64,000 nucleotides of DNA from Viscum album (GCA_963277665.1 OY728160.1:49460605-49524604); one strand, 5' to 3'. Counted from the first letter of the stretch, positions 12,351-24,336 are shown. Notes: generated by a model from the letters alone, not told the origin. Numbers and translations are program-made.

Positions 12351-14134
12351 GGATCTTCACTCTTCCATTATTTTATATTATAGTTATTCATTACAAATAG
12401 TGATCGACAATTCATTTCTTCTTAAGATTCCCATTGTAAATGAATGATTTCAAAAAAAATTCTCATTCTTGATATCACTCATCATTATCTCTTCATATAT
12501 TGAAAATATTTAAGAAACTAATAATCATAAAATAATTAGATTTAAACTATAAAATAAATGACCAATCGTTCTTTTTGGGTTGTAAAAAGTATCCATTTTA
12601 ATGATAAACATCGATGAAAATTGCCACATTCTCGGTACACAAATATTCCATAAATATCGTTTCTAGAAAGAATGTCTATTATTATGATACTAGTGGATTA
12701 GTGGATAAACTAAATGATGTAGGTTTTGCCTCAAAAAGGATGTTCCTTATTGTGTGGAAATTGGTTTCTCTATGCCAGAAAGGTTATTTTTAATTACCTG
12801 AGTCAATTTCTATAGGACTATAATGACCCAGACTTAAAACATTAAAAAATATTGAATTAAATGAATAATTCACATTGAGTATGTTTCTAGGTTTAAATTC
12901 ATGGATAAATAGGCATTAATTATTACATTACATCTCAAAAATTACAATATAGACACCTCTACTCGGTTTTGATTTTGTTCAAAAAATAAAAACTCTTAAA
13001 AAAGTGGCATGTATATTTCCATGTTTTAGAGAGAATGACTTTTCCATGATCCCATTTTTGACCCAATTCATCTTTAAATCATGTGAAAAACATTTCAAAA
13101 CATGGGATGAGCATAAAAAAGCTCAATAAGGTTTATAAAACACAGAAAGAAAACATTAGTCCACCAATACATACCAAGCATAAGATCATTAACATACCTC
13201 ATGAAATCATAAGATTTTTGAATAACACACTGCAAACGTAAATTATAAAGGTAACTTGTGGCATCCATAACAGACATAGGTTATATCTTTCACATCCACG
13301 TAGGGAGTTACATTTGGAATACCCATCAAAGTATATTCCCAAAATCATTTAGGAGAAACATTATCATTTACCTCTGTCATGTTACCCAATGCATTAGAGA
13401 TCTATATCAGGCTCATATCCCCTAATTTTATCACAGAACCACCCATATATGTAAACAATACCCAAGAACCATAACATAGTCATTACACATAACACAAGCA
13501 TAAAAGAAAGATAACAATACAGTCACAATATGTCATTATAATAAATTGACATAATCAATCCATTAACACAACTATTCTTAATACCAAAATACATAGAAAG
13601 ATTATATGGTATTTATTTTTCTTTTAAAAACATTACGGCCTGATACGGAATCCAATGATCAAATAATTCTTGCAGTGGCAAAACCGGTCGTTGTCACCGC
13701 ATACGCTAAAAACAGACATTCTTTTTTATCATTTAGTAAAATGATTTTTAGAAAAAATATTCCTTTTGAAAACCATTGAGTTATATAAAATTAAAAACTG
13801 GTATAATTATACACCGTATAAAATATATCATGTATAAACCAAAATATGCCTCAATGGAAGGAGATTGAGATGAAGTCCATTAAATCATGTCCGACTTGAC
13901 CCGTTCATTCTTTAATCTTGTTAATAAAAAACTATTGTTAATTTATACTTGTTTTAGAACCTTTTTAAGGTTTATTATTTCTTTTATAATACTTATTACC
14001 ATATTATTAACATTATATAATTATTTAAGTTAATAATGATCTTTTTGTCGATATTTGGTACTACAGTCAAAAATAAACTTATTATAATTACAAGTTGTCC
14101 ATGTGGTCAAAATTACATTACATCCAGAATGATA

Positions 14135-14172
14135 TTCATGATTTATATATCATATATATCATATATATATAT
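14135..14172. repeat. AT-rich microsatellite in LTR 1
   Basis: A run of atat and catat units, with an equivalent degenerate run at 22,045-22,070 in LTR 2. It was therefore present before the two LTRs diverged. Confidence 0.7.
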
Positions 14173-14235
14173 AGTATATTTATATGTATTTATAATATTA
14201 CATAAAATTTGGAGATAAGAAATGAAATACACTAT

Positions 14236-14642
14236 TCATGGAGATGGTAAGGCGTACGTATGCATGAACGCTGCTTTCATTTCTATTTCATATTTTAAGG
14301 GAATGAAAACTTAATTATACATAGGTATATTATAATTACAGTATAATATCATATATAATTTCATTAACTTCATCCTTTATACATCCCACATATGGCATGA
14401 ACGAGTCATATCACTTTGAGGGGGCAGTAGTTCGCACTTCCTCAAATGAAATTATTTTGTTACCCATTATGGAAACCAAAAGGATATGCTATAAAAGAAA
14501 AATATAAAAGAATAGAGAAATCATAAACATAATATATAACATAGATTAATATATTTTCATCATAATTTCCACCATGAGAGGTGGTTGGAGATATTTGATC
14601 AATCATCCTTTAGTGCGGCAGTAGTTCGTCGTCCAGAGAAAT
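14236..14642 (-). repeat. Three roughly 170-200 bp subrepeats in LTR 1
   Basis: Cores are at 14,236-14,270 (atggagatggtaaggcgtac), 14,403-14,440 and 14,605-14,642 (gcggcagtagttcgtcgtcc). They correspond one-to-one with the cores in LTR 2. The first core has lost the palindrome arms by single changes (atgg-taag-gcgt against acgg-ccag-ccgt in LTR 2). Confidence 0.65.
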
Positions 14643-16476
14643 AGTGTGTTTGTATCCATTAGATGGAGCTGTGTGGAAGAGTAGTTTGAATCCTTCTCAT
14701 AGAAAAACCTAGTATATTTCTGATACTTATTTTTCTATAAAATAAATTAATAATGATATTTTATGGGGTTGGAGAAGTAAAATAAAATAAAATAACTTAA
14801 GAGAGGATGTTGCCTTTAAATTGGGTATCACCCTTTGGTTTGAATTAAAAGGTTTACTTGAAGTGCCTTCTACTTAAGGTAAGGCTTTTATGATAAATAT
14901 AGGTATGTAGGGAGATTATTTGGGTAGGTTTTGGATGATCCAAAAGGTTTGATAGATGAGAGTAATGGGTTGTATGTGAGGGATTTTTTAAGGGGGAAGA
15001 GGGGCTCTTCAGGAACGTTTGAAAATATTCTGTTATTATATAATTATTTTCGGTTTATAAAGGTAAAAACTCATTAAATTAAAATATAAGATGACAAGTG
15101 TTCAAAATAAAATCATCCAATAATAATTAAACAGGTTTGGATATTGTTTGAATTTTTATAATATTATTTATTTAAATCATTCATTAATGAGGTAAACACG
15201 ACATCATTATTTGTCACAAATATTGTTTTTTTATTTGATGTCTAAAAATTATAAATAAAAATACCATGATGTTGGAAATATTTATAACTTTATAGTGAAT
15301 ATTTATTGTCAAATAGATAACTTATATAACCCCATGTAAAAATAAATTTACTAAAATATATATTTTTAATTCATTTTTGTTTTTACATTAAATTAATTAA
15401 TATAGTGTCATTATCACTCCCATGTGGCTCCATGGGGTCCCAAAATCGACCCAAGGATGCCCAAGGTCAGACAATTATCAACCAATTGGATTTAGAAACG
15501 TTTTAGCGTAATTTATTATTATTATAATATTATTTGTCTACCCTTATTTATCATATTTACCTTTTAACCATGGTAAATAAAATATTTACTAAAGTAAATA
15601 TTTAAAATGTATAAAAATAAAAGTTAACTATTTACCCAATTTGGACATCCTGATTCCAAATATGGAATCCATTTTTCCAAATTCAAAACAAAAAAGTTTT
15701 GGAAATTAATTTTAAATTAATTCTCATTGTTAAAAACAAAAAAGCGTGTTTTCATGAAATAATAACTATCAAAATATTGACACTTGTTTATGTCAAATTT
15801 CAAATCAAAATTACTTCAAATGAAAAAATTTAATTAAATGGAAAATGTATAATATAATTACTCTTTAAAAACAATTATAAAGATAATATATCTATATAAA
15901 TAAATTATATTAAAAGGCAGTTTTGAATTAAAATACAATAGTTTTTACTATTCATTAAAAAATGAATTTTATCATAAAAATAGAAAAAACATACCCAATG
16001 TAAATTTTGATTTCTCAATTCTATTGAAAAATATAATTTTTTCAAACAAAACTTATAAAAGTGAAAAAAACTATATTTAAAAATGGTTCTCTATCAAAAG
16101 GCGGTAAATCGACCTTTTAAAGAATTTTAGATTATTTGTGCTTAAAGTTGAATTCATTCACATTTTAAACCTCTAACTTTTATTGGATCAATGTAAAAAC
16201 ATTTATCGAACATGTATAATAATTTTAAGGTTAGTTATGTTCATTCTCTCCATTACAACTGCTAGGCGTTAAATACCATTTAAAATAATAATATTATATG
16301 ATTATTTTTCCCTGTAACTCAACATTGTGTGCAAATTAAGATTTCAAAGAAACTCATTTTTACGTATTGGGTACGCCGTAGAGAATATCATCCCCTTTAA
16401 ATTAAAATCAATATTTAATTCACAAATATTAATAAATATTAAAATATCTAATTATTTATTTACCTGTGATGTTACA

Positions 16477-16492
16477 TCCTTCTCCCCTTTTT
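16477..16492 (-). other. PPT of E1
   Basis: The minus strand reads aaaaaggggagaagga immediately upstream of TGTAAC at the 3' LTR edge. An uninterrupted 16-base purine run at this exact position is the expected plus-strand primer of LTR retrotransposon replication. Confidence 0.85.
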
Positions 16493-16518
16493 AAAAATTG
16501 TGTCCTCACAATTTTTAT

Positions 16519-16728
16519 TCACATATCAAATATGTGGGGGTATTTACCCCTCATAGCATTTTCATATTCCCACATTGCCTCTTTAACCATATGGTTTTTC
16601 CACAAAACCATTACATGCTGAATTACCTTATTCCACAACACTTTCTCTCTTCGTTCATAAATGTGGACTGGTTGTTCCTCATAAGCGATATTCTCTTCCA
16701 ACTGAACTACCTTTCGACTCAAAAACAT
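16519..16728 (-). pseudogene. E1 integrase C-terminal chromodomain-like tail
   Basis: A 69-residue open stretch contains QLEENIAYEEQPVHIYERRE, KVLWNKVIQHVMVLWKNH and EYENAMRGKYPHIF. The pattern with YEEQP, a repeated K-V segment, VLW-NH, an acidic EA-WE segment and terminal YPHxF is the usual end of plant chromovirus polyproteins. There it targets integration to chromatin. It lies about 30 bp before the PPT, so the polyprotein ended close to the 3' LTR. The frame is open, but it is detached from the rest by upstream stops. Confidence 0.85.
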
Positions 16729-16779
16729 GATATGGATCCGGAATATATATTCTCAAAATTTAAAAATTAAAAACATTGT

Positions 16780-17000
16780 GTACCTAGGATAAAATTGAAG
16801 GTAAATCCATCTAGTAGGAAGATGATCTAACTTTATCTGGGATTTCATAGGGTCCAATGAACCTCAGACTCAACTTTACCATCTTACCAAAATTCATCAA
16901 ACTTTTCCATGGAGAAACATTGAGAAAGACCTTATCACCAACCTCGAAAGAAAGATCCTTCCTTCGGTTGTCCACATAACTTTTTTTCCTACTCTATGTA
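16780..17000 (-). pseudogene. E1 integrase GPY/F module
   Basis: The minus strand gives YVDNRRKDLSFEVGDKVFLN, then a SPWKSL segment, KLSLRFIGPYEI and DKVRSSSY before a stop. The motifs VGDxVFLxVSPW and RFIGPYEI are characteristic of the integrase C-terminal module of plant gypsy elements. It joins the catalytic core (17.5 kb) to the tail at 16.7 kb. Confidence 0.85.
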
Positions 17001-17900
17001 GTTCTCATGTTAGTCTAAATCAACTAAACTTTTTCTATCATCTCTTCTACCAATTCTGGTCCCATCAATTTTTTTTCACCTACTTCATCCCAAAAATCTG
17101 GAGTTCAACACCGCTTACCATATAATGCCTCAAACAAAGCCATATTTATACTGGAATGAAAACTATTATTATAACAAAATTCAACCAAAGAAATTTGATG
17201 GTTCCAAATTCCTTGGTAATCCATTGAACAAGAAATATCATATCTGTTAAGGTCTGAATTGTTTGTTATGACTGCTCGTCTGATTGAGGATGAAACGATG
17301 TATTAAAATTTAATTCAGTACCCAACAAATTCTAAAGTCCTTTCCAAAAGATAAAAGGAAACCTGGTATCACGATTAGATATAAATGAGAGGGGAACTCT
17401 ATGTAACCTAAATATCCATTTAACATAAAACTGATAAATTTAATCTAGATATAGAGTATCTTGAATAGGAAGTATATGAGAAGATATAGTTAATCGATCT
17501 ATAATAACCTAGATTTCATTGTTACCTAGAGATTTCATTAGTAATACCACAATAAATTCCATGGATATATTTTCCCATTTCCATGCTGGGACCAGTAAAT
17601 ATTGAAGCATCACTTTCGGTAACTGCCACTCAACTTTAACCTGTTTACATGTCAAACAATTCACAGTGAAGTTAGCAATATCTCTTTTCATCACATTTCA
17701 CCAGTAATACTATTGATGATCTATGTACATGTTAGTACTACCAAGATGAACTGAAAACAAAGAACTATGAGTTTCACAAAAAAACTCATTCTTCAAAAGT
17801 GAATCAAAAGGAATACATAATATCTTTCCAAATATCAAAATACAATCATTATCAATGTCAAATTCAGCCAATTTGCCTTTATAAACCAACTATTCCTTTT
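17001..17900 (-). pseudogene. E1 integrase zinc-binding and catalytic core
   Basis: An open stretch at 17,509-17,694 reads MMKRDIANFTVNCLTCKQVK and then PAWKWENISMEFIVVL. The CLTC pair belongs to the HHCC zinc-binding domain. The segment after WKWENI normally carries the first catalytic Asp (pattern MDF); here it is Glu (MEF, near 17,570). Downstream towards 17,000 the core continues in broken pieces. Integrase would insert the cDNA into the chromosome. This copy is dead through stops and probably through the Asp change. Confidence 0.8.
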
Positions 17901-17916
17901 TCTATAGCTTGTTGTA

Positions 17917-18440
17917 TTATTTATACTCTTTCTTTATTCCGTCTGCTAGGGATGATTTCACTAACAACTGAAATAAAACAAAACAATTTCTTGCACCCAC
18001 AACTTCTATGCTAAATTTCAACAAATATTTAATCAAAGGATCTTGTTGTAAACTTGACAAGGTTAATGTAGCATTACTTTTTCGACTCAAAGCATCAACC
18101 ACATTATTTTCCATTCCTGGATGGTAATGAATTGTGCAATCATAATCCTTGATTAATTTCATCCATCTCCTTTGTCTCATGCTAAATTATTTCTGAGTGA
18201 ATATATAGTTCAAACTTTTGTGGATAGTATATATTTCATATTTTACTCCATACATATGATGCCTCCAATTTTTTTTTAAAAAAAACAGAAGCTAATTCCA
18301 AATCATGTGTAGGGTAATTTAAATCATGAGGTTTCAACAGATGTGAAGAATATGAAATTACATGATCATTCTGCATAAGGACACAACCAAGTCCTTTAAA
18401 AAAAAGCATCACTATAGATAACAAAATCAATATTTCTAGA
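17917..18440 (-). pseudogene. E1 RNase H and linker
   Basis: Two open pieces are visible. At 18,236-18,430 the translation contains [20 protein letters not shown] and [14 protein letters not shown]. At 17,917-18,180 it contains MRQRRWMKLIKDYDCTIHYH followed by PGMENNVVDALSRKS. The [17 protein letters not shown] and DALSRK motifs are typical of gypsy RNase H, which degrades the RNA template during reverse transcription. The expected catalytic Asp upstream of GLGCVLMQ cannot be read safely because the preceding residues (LSIVMLFFK) are changed. A run of A/T at 18,270-18,285 marks a frameshift between the two pieces. Confidence 0.9.
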
Positions 18441-18539
18441 AGGCAGTTCCAAAACTGGAGAATTCAGCAATCTTCATTTCATTTCATGAAAAGAATCATC
18501 ACATTATTTTGTCCAGATTAACTTAACACCTTTTCGAGT

Positions 18540-19310
18540 TAACTTATTCAGTGGGTTAGATAACTATGAAATATTTTTAACAAAAATCATGTAATAACCT
18601 GCTAAACTCTGAAAACTATGGATCTCAGTTAAATTTGTGGATCATAACCATTTCTTCAACAACTTTTGTTTTATCAGGATCAACAATTATGCCTTTTTTA
18701 GAAAAAATGTGACCATGGAATGAAATTTGTTGTTGGAAAACTCAAACTTGCTGAATATCCCAAATAGTTTATTTTCATTTATGGTTTGTAGGACAACCCT
18801 AAAATGACTTTCATGTTTCTTTTTACATTTTGAATAAACCAAAATATCATCAATGAATAAAACCAAAAACATATCCAAGAACTCACAAGAATATTATATT
18901 CACAAGATCCAAGAATACATCATGTGCATTAGTTAATCCAAAAGTCATAAATACAAATTCATACTGGGAATATCTAGTATGAAACCCAGTCTTCGATATT
19001 CCCACTTACTTTACATTCTACTAATGGTACACTGACCTCATGTCAATCTTCAAAAAATAATGATCTCCCGAGCGATGATTAAACAAATCATCAATATGAG
19101 GAAAATGATACTTGTTCTTAACAGTGATGTTATTTAATGCTCTATAATCAATGGAAAGTTTCCTTTAACAATATTTCTTTTTAACAAACAAGATAAGATT
19201 ACCCAATGGTAATGTTCTAAGTCGAATGAAACTTTTATCTAATAAATCCTGCAATTGCATCATTAACTCTAAAAGTTCAACTTGAGCTATTCGATAAGTG
19301 GGTTTCAAAA
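18540..19310 (-). pseudogene. E1 reverse transcriptase
   Basis: In order from 19,310 leftward: LQDLLDKSFIRL, FVKKK, SIDYRALNNITVKNKYHFPH, IDDLFNH, FLKIDMRS with a YH pair, [18 protein letters not shown] and LDMFLVLFIDDILVYSK. The last holds the FIDD catalytic motif of gypsy RT (18,825-18,875). The FGLTNA and FIDD motifs are both intact. Stops interrupt after FVKKKYC and around the YH pair. This is the best preserved RT in the window and the one to use for lineage placement. Confidence 0.92.
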
Positions 19311-19633
19311 TTTTATTAGCATGAGGAACTAGGTAAATAGTAAATTCAACTTCTCGATGAGGTATTATACTAGGAAACTCATCATGAAAAACCTAAAGGT
19401 ACTAATTTACCACTAGAACATCATTAATCTGAAGAGTTCCTTTGTTTTCAACAACATGTGCAAGGTAATATTCATTTCAATATTTTACTAGTTTCGTAGC
19501 TTCGTAACATGTTATAAAATGTAATGGTTCATTCATGTACACAAAATGAAAATAATTATAAAAATAAACCTATTTAGCTCTGTAGTCAATCATTGCATGA
19601 TAAATAAAATTCCAATATAAACCCAAAATAACA

Positions 19634-19993
19634 TCAAACTCTACTAGAGGCAAAAAAAATATGGTTTCCAGGTCGATTCTTTCTGCACACAAGGATAGGA
19701 AGGTTCTTATTATTTCTTTTTGACTCAACAATTCCTCCTGGCGTTTTTACCATATGTTTAGTATTCATATCTTGAGATAGATTACCCAATTTAATAGAAA
19801 ACAACTCATAAATGAATGAACGTGTAGACACTAAATAAAACGACACATTGGAATAATCTGAAAAACCAAACCTTGTATCTGATACTACTTCATTTGATTG
19901 CCCAACATTTGCATAAGTAGTTACAGAGTATTTCACCTCCCCTTTCTGCTTGTAGTCTAGATGCTTTCCCTCAGTTGAGTTTTTCTTGGACAC
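19634..19993 (-). pseudogene. E1 aspartic protease
   Basis: A 119-codon open stretch contains SNVSFYLVSTRSFIYELFSI followed by KLGN. In the retrotransposon protease the active site reads F-D-S-G-A-T-x-SFI followed by FxxKLG. Here the SFI and KLG parts survive, but the D-S-G-A positions read Y-L-V-S. The catalytic Asp is therefore Tyr. The protease would normally cut the Gag-Pol polyprotein. Despite an open frame of 119 codons the enzyme is dead, so the open frame is chance survival and not selection. Confidence 0.8.
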
Positions 19994-20079
19994 TAATTTT
20001 CATAATGACCCATTTCATTGAACATAAAACATTTTACTGATTGTAAATTATATTTTATATTACCATTAACCTGTTATTT

Positions 20080-20580
20080 TTTAGTGCAACTACAAGCCTT
20101 GTGTCCCATTTTACCACATCGGTAGCACGTACCAGATTTTAAAAGACATTCCCCAGCATGTTTGTTACCACAATTTACAGAAACTATAAACTTATGTTTC
20201 TTACCATCAGACATTTTTGAAGAGTTTTTATCATTCATCTGCCTCATCAAACTCTTATTCTGTTGTTAGTCATAGAACACCTGATCATTGGAAAAAACCA
20301 TTCCCACCTTCTCCAGTGCATTAATCCACCCTTCATTTAGAAAAGGTTCATAAGATCCTATGAATGGTGGGGGATGTTTCCTCATGAAATGATACACTAT
20401 TGAAATATTCCTCTTTGGTTGATCTTGCTAATCTCATGCATATATACCACCACCATTTAGAGCCAAAGTCATTTTTGACACCACTGCAACAAACTGTTCA
20501 GTTCCAATTCTTACCATCTCGGATTTCTTATTTAAGAGGTTGTCATCATCATGATGTCGTCCCATCATAGCTACCATGTC
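20080..20580 (-). pseudogene. E1 Gag with two zinc knuckles
   Basis: The minus strand has a possible start at 20,578 (MVAMMGRHHDDDNLLNKKSE), then ALNGGG. At 20,090-20,180 it reads CGNKHAGECLLKSG followed by TCYRCGKMGHKACSC. The second knuckle keeps CX2CX4HX4C; the first has lost its leading part through a small frameshift. The interval from PBS to knuckles is only about 0.6 kb, shorter than a full gypsy Gag, so the capsid region is probably deleted in part. Gag would form the virus-like particle. Confidence 0.8.
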
Positions 20581-20736
20581 TCCTCTGCGGAAAACAATTA
20601 TGAACATAGAAATTTCTTAGGAGAAGCAACATGGTAATATGTAAATTCTATATCATTTTAATCATACAATAAATTAAAAATAATTTATTGATATTAATAT
20701 AAAAATATCCTAACTTCAAAAGTTGTCCAAACCGAC

Positions 20737-20748
20737 CTCTGATACCAA
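20737..20748 (-). other. PBS of E1
   Basis: The minus strand reads TTGGTATCAGAG, an exact match to the plant initiator tRNA-Met primer binding site, one base from the 5' LTR edge. It fixes both orientation and the LTR 2 boundary. Confidence 0.92.
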
Positions 20749-22138
20749 CTTTAAAGGCTTGGCCTTTAAACATTAGGTAATATTAAAATAAATGAATAAT
20801 TCACATTAGAGTTTTTGTGATTTAGGCCATAACTATTGCATTACATATAAAAAATTACAAAGTAGACACTTAAACTCAGTTTCCAATTTTTTCATTAAAT
20901 AAAAACACTAGAAAAAAAGAGTCATGTCGTGTTCTATGTTTTAGATAGAATGAATTTTACTTGATCCCATTCTTGACCCTATTTATCTTTATTTCCCATG
21001 AAAACATTTCAAAACATGGAATGAGCATAAAAATCTCAGTAAGGGTTATTAAACAAGGAAAAAAATTAGTCCACCAATACATACCTAGAATAAGATATTA
21101 AACATACCTCATAAAATCATAAAATTTATGAATAACACAGAGAAAACATAAATCATAATGGTAACTTGTGCCATCCATAACATACTTATGTTGTAGCTTC
21201 CACAACTACATAGGGAGTTACATTTTCAATACCCATCAGAGTAAATTACCTAAATCTCTTAGGAGAGAAATTCTTGTTTACCTCTGTCATGTTACCTAAT
21301 GAATTGGAGATCTATCTCGGTCACACCCGACCTAGGTTTACCATGAAACCACTTGTATATGTAAATTATTCCCAAAAACCATAACATAGTTATAACACAT
21401 AACACAAGCATAAAAGAAAGATAAAATTGCAATCACAATATATCATTTCAATATATTGACATAATAAATCCTTAACCAAACTATTTTAAATACCAAAATA
21501 TATAAAAAGAGTATATGGTCTTCATTTTTATTTTAAAAACATTACGTCTTTTTAAGGAATCCAAAGATCAAATAATACTCGCAGCGGCGTAAAAGGTCGT
21601 TGTCACCGCATAAATTAAAAAAAACATTTCTTTTTTGTAATTTAGTAAAGGGATTCATAAAAAATTATTCCATTTTTAAACCATTGAAATAATTTAAAAT
21701 AAAAATTGTATAATTATACACTGTATAAAATAATGTCACGAATAAACCAAAATATGCCTCAATGGAAGGTGATTGAGATGAAGTCCCTTACCTCATATCG
21801 ACTGGACCTGTTCTTTATTTAATCTCCTAAATAATAAATTAAAGTTAATTTAAAATTGTTTCAGAACCTTTTTCAGGTTTATTATTCCTTTTATACCACT
21901 TATTATCAGGTTATAAACATTATATAATCATTTATGTTTTTAACGGTCATTTTATTGATATTTGGTTCTTTGGTCAAAAATAAACTTCTTATAATTACAA
22001 GTTTTCTATGTGGTCAAAATTCCATTATCTATATATTGATATTCATTATATATATATAATATATATCATATAAATCCAGTATATAAATGTATTTATAATG
22101 ATAAATAACATTTGGAGATAAGAAATTAAATTCCCCTT

Positions 22139-22546
22139 TCATGGAGACGGCCAGCCGTACATACGCATGAACGCTACTTTCATTTCTATTTTGTATTTTA
22201 ATTGAATGAAAACATAATTATACATAGGTATATTATAATTATAGAATAATATCATATATAATTTTATTAACACTATCTTTTATGTGTCACACGTTTGGCA
22301 TGAACATGTTATATCAGTTTTAGGGGGGTGGTAGTCTGCACTTCCTCAAATGAAATTATCACGTTTACCTATTATAGAAACCATATACATATTCTATAAT
22401 TGAAAAATATATAACCATATAAAAAACATAAACATAATATATATCATATATAAATATATTGTCATCGTAATTTTTACCATGAGAGGTGGTTGGAGATATT
22501 TGAATAATCATCATTTTGTGAGGCAGTAGTTCGTCGTCCACAGAAA
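22139..22546 (-). repeat. Three roughly 170-200 bp subrepeats in LTR 2
   Basis: Cores are at 22,139-22,175 (atggagacggccagccgtac), 22,313-22,346 and 22,508-22,546 (gaggcagtagttcgtcgtcc). The first holds the intact palindrome acgg-ccag-ccgt. Confidence 0.7.
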
Positions 22547-22889
22547 CAGTATGTTCATATCCATTAGATAGAGGTGTGTGGTAGTGTAGTTTGAATCATT
22601 CTATTATAAAAAACCTAGTATATTGATGATACTGGTGGTTCTATAAAATTAATTAATTAAGATAGTTTAGGTTGCTGGATAAGTAAAATAAAAGAAAAGA
22701 ACTTAAGACAAGATGTTACCTTTAAATTGGGTATCTCACTTTGGTTTGAACCAAACAGTTTATTTGAAGTGCCTTCTGCTTAAGGAATGGATTCTACGAG
22801 GAATATAGGGATGTGGGGATTTTATTAGGTCTGGGGTTGGATGATCCAAGGGGTTTAAGAGGTGTGATTATTGGGTTCTATGTGAGGGA

Positions 22890-22897
22890 TTTTTATA
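22890..22897 (-). promoter_or_regulatory. TATA-like box of LTR 2
   Basis: The plus strand reads tttttata, sense TATAAAAA, about 345 bp before the first subrepeat in sense order. The same position in LTR 1 (near 14,988) reads ttttttaag, a decayed version. Confidence 0.55.
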
Positions 22898-24336
22898 AGG
22901 GTGATAGGGGCACTTTAGGAATGGATAGGTGTTTTAAATTCAAATATAAGATGACTATTGTTATAAATAAAATAATCCAATAATAATTGGATAGGTGTTT
23001 TATATTGTTTTAATTTTTCTAATCTTATTTATATAATTCATTGATAAATGAGGTAAACACAACATCATTATTTTTTCATAAACAATTTTATTTATTTAAT
23101 GTCTGAAAATTATAAATAAAATACCATGATATAGAAAATAATTTTATATTTATAATTAATATTTTTAATTTTATATATATATTATATAAACCCATGTAAA
23201 AATTGATTTACTAAAAGTTATATGTTTAATTCATTTTTGTCTGTACTTTAAATTAATTAATATAAAATGTCTTTATCACTCCCATGTGACTCCATGGGGT
23301 CCAAATATTGACCCAAGGATTATCAAGGTTGAACATGTATAAAGAAAATATGATTAAGATACATGTTAGGGAAATTTTTTGTTATTATAATATTATTTTC
23401 TCACCCTTATTTATCATATTTTATTTTTAACCATGATAAATAAAATATTTACTGAAGTAAATATTTAAAATGTATAAAAATAAAAGTTACCTATTTAAAA
23501 AAAATTCCCTAATTATTCCAAATATGGAATCTATTTTTACAAATTCATGAAACAAAATTGGAAAAAATTAATTTAAAAATAATTCTCGTTCTCAAAACAA
23601 AAACCAGGTTTTTAAGAAATAATATCTATCAAAAGATTAACACGTGTTTGTCTCAAATTTCAAAGTGCAATTACTTACAATTACCAAAATTGGATAAAAT
23701 GGTAAAAATATAATTTAATTACACTTTAAACACAATTAGAAATAAAATCTATATGTATAAATAAATTAGATTAAAAGGTAGTTTTGAATTAAAATACAGT
23801 ATTTTTAACTATTCATGAATAAATGAATTTAATCATAAATATACCAACACTTTACCCAAAGTAAATTTTGTTGTCCTGATTCTAATGAAAATATTATTTT
23901 GACAATTATAAAAAATATAAGTAAATAAAACTTGATTTAAAAATGGTTTTCCATCAAAGGGAGGTAAATCATCCTTTTAAAGAAAATTAGACTATTTGTG
24001 CTTAATATTGGATTCATTCACATTTTAAGGCTATATATTTTATTGGATAATTGTAAAAACATTTAACAAAAATGTATAATATTTTTTTAGTTAGTTATAT
24101 TCATTCCTTCCATTACAATTTCTAGGTGTTAACTATAATTTAAAATGATAATATTATATTATTATTTTTCAGTACAACTCAATTTTGTGTGAAACGTAAG
24201 ATTTCAATGAAATTCGTTGTTGTGTATCGTGTATGCCATCAAAAATACCATACCATTTAAAGTGAAATTAATATTTAATTCAAAAAAATTCATAAATATT
24301 AAAATATATTATTCTTTATTTACCTGGGATGATACT

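Larger units (their letters stand above)
12819..16476 (-). repeat. LTR 1, 3' LTR of E1
   Basis: It aligns along its whole length with LTR 2. Clear pairs are 12,860 with 20,792 (aatgaataattcacatt), 13,150 with 21,065 (agtccaccaatacatacc), 13,625 with 21,535, 15,405 with 23,265 (tatcactcccatgtg) and 16,430 with 24,290. The right end is ttaca at 16,472-16,476, sense TGTAAC, directly before the PPT. The left end is placed at tataatgacc, which aligns with the LTR 2 start beside the PBS. It contains three subrepeats (14,236, 14,403, 14,605) and a decayed TATA position near 14,988. By eye, roughly three quarters of bases agree with LTR 2 in good blocks, so the insertion is old. Confidence 0.85.
16477..20748 (-). 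pseudogene. E1 gag-pol polyprotein, decayed
   Basis: One broken reading unit runs on the minus strand from a gag start near 20,578 (ATGGTAGCTATG) to a tail ending YPHIFDM near 16,519. Domains in order are Gag with two zinc knuckles, aspartic protease, RT, RNase H, integrase with zinc-binding and catalytic parts, GPY/F module and chromodomain-like tail. Each domain is recognisable, but frames change often and in-frame stops occur in every domain. The order gag-protease-RT-RNase H-integrase defines Ty3/gypsy rather than Ty1/copia. The individual domains are annotated separately. Confidence 0.9.
12819..24336 (-). mobile_element. E1, full-length decayed Ty3/gypsy (chromovirus-like) retrotransposon
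   Basis: Two long repeats (12,819-16,476 and 20,750-24,336) in the same orientation flank 4.27 kb. In minus-strand order this interior holds PBS, gag, protease, RT, RNase H, integrase with GPY/F module, a C-terminal chromodomain-like tail and PPT. All signals sit where a plant LTR retrotransposon needs them. The interior is shorter than a typical intact element and has many stops. The integrase tail (variants of VLWKNHMVKEAMWE and YPHIF) resembles chromoviruses of the Tekay/Del type; that lineage is an inference from motif memory. No convincing target-site duplication is seen (left flank aggac, right flank ggaat). Confidence 0.9.
20750..24336 (-). repeat. LTR 2, 5' LTR of E1
   Basis: Partner of LTR 1. 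The left edge is next to the PBS and the right edge is gatact at 24,331-24,336, aligned to ttaca of LTR 1. It carries a TATA-like box at 22,890-22,897, three subrepeats and a donor-like site at 21,786-21,794 (sense GAGGTAAGG). The region is A+T-rich and contains no gene. Confidence 0.85.

Noticed and set aside
12819..16476. LTR 1 shared as 3' LTR of E1 and 5' LTR of E0 (tandem LTR array)
   Set aside because: A PPT lies on its right as expected for E1, but an acceptable PBS is not found on its left (aatttctatagga), so sharing with E0 is not supported.
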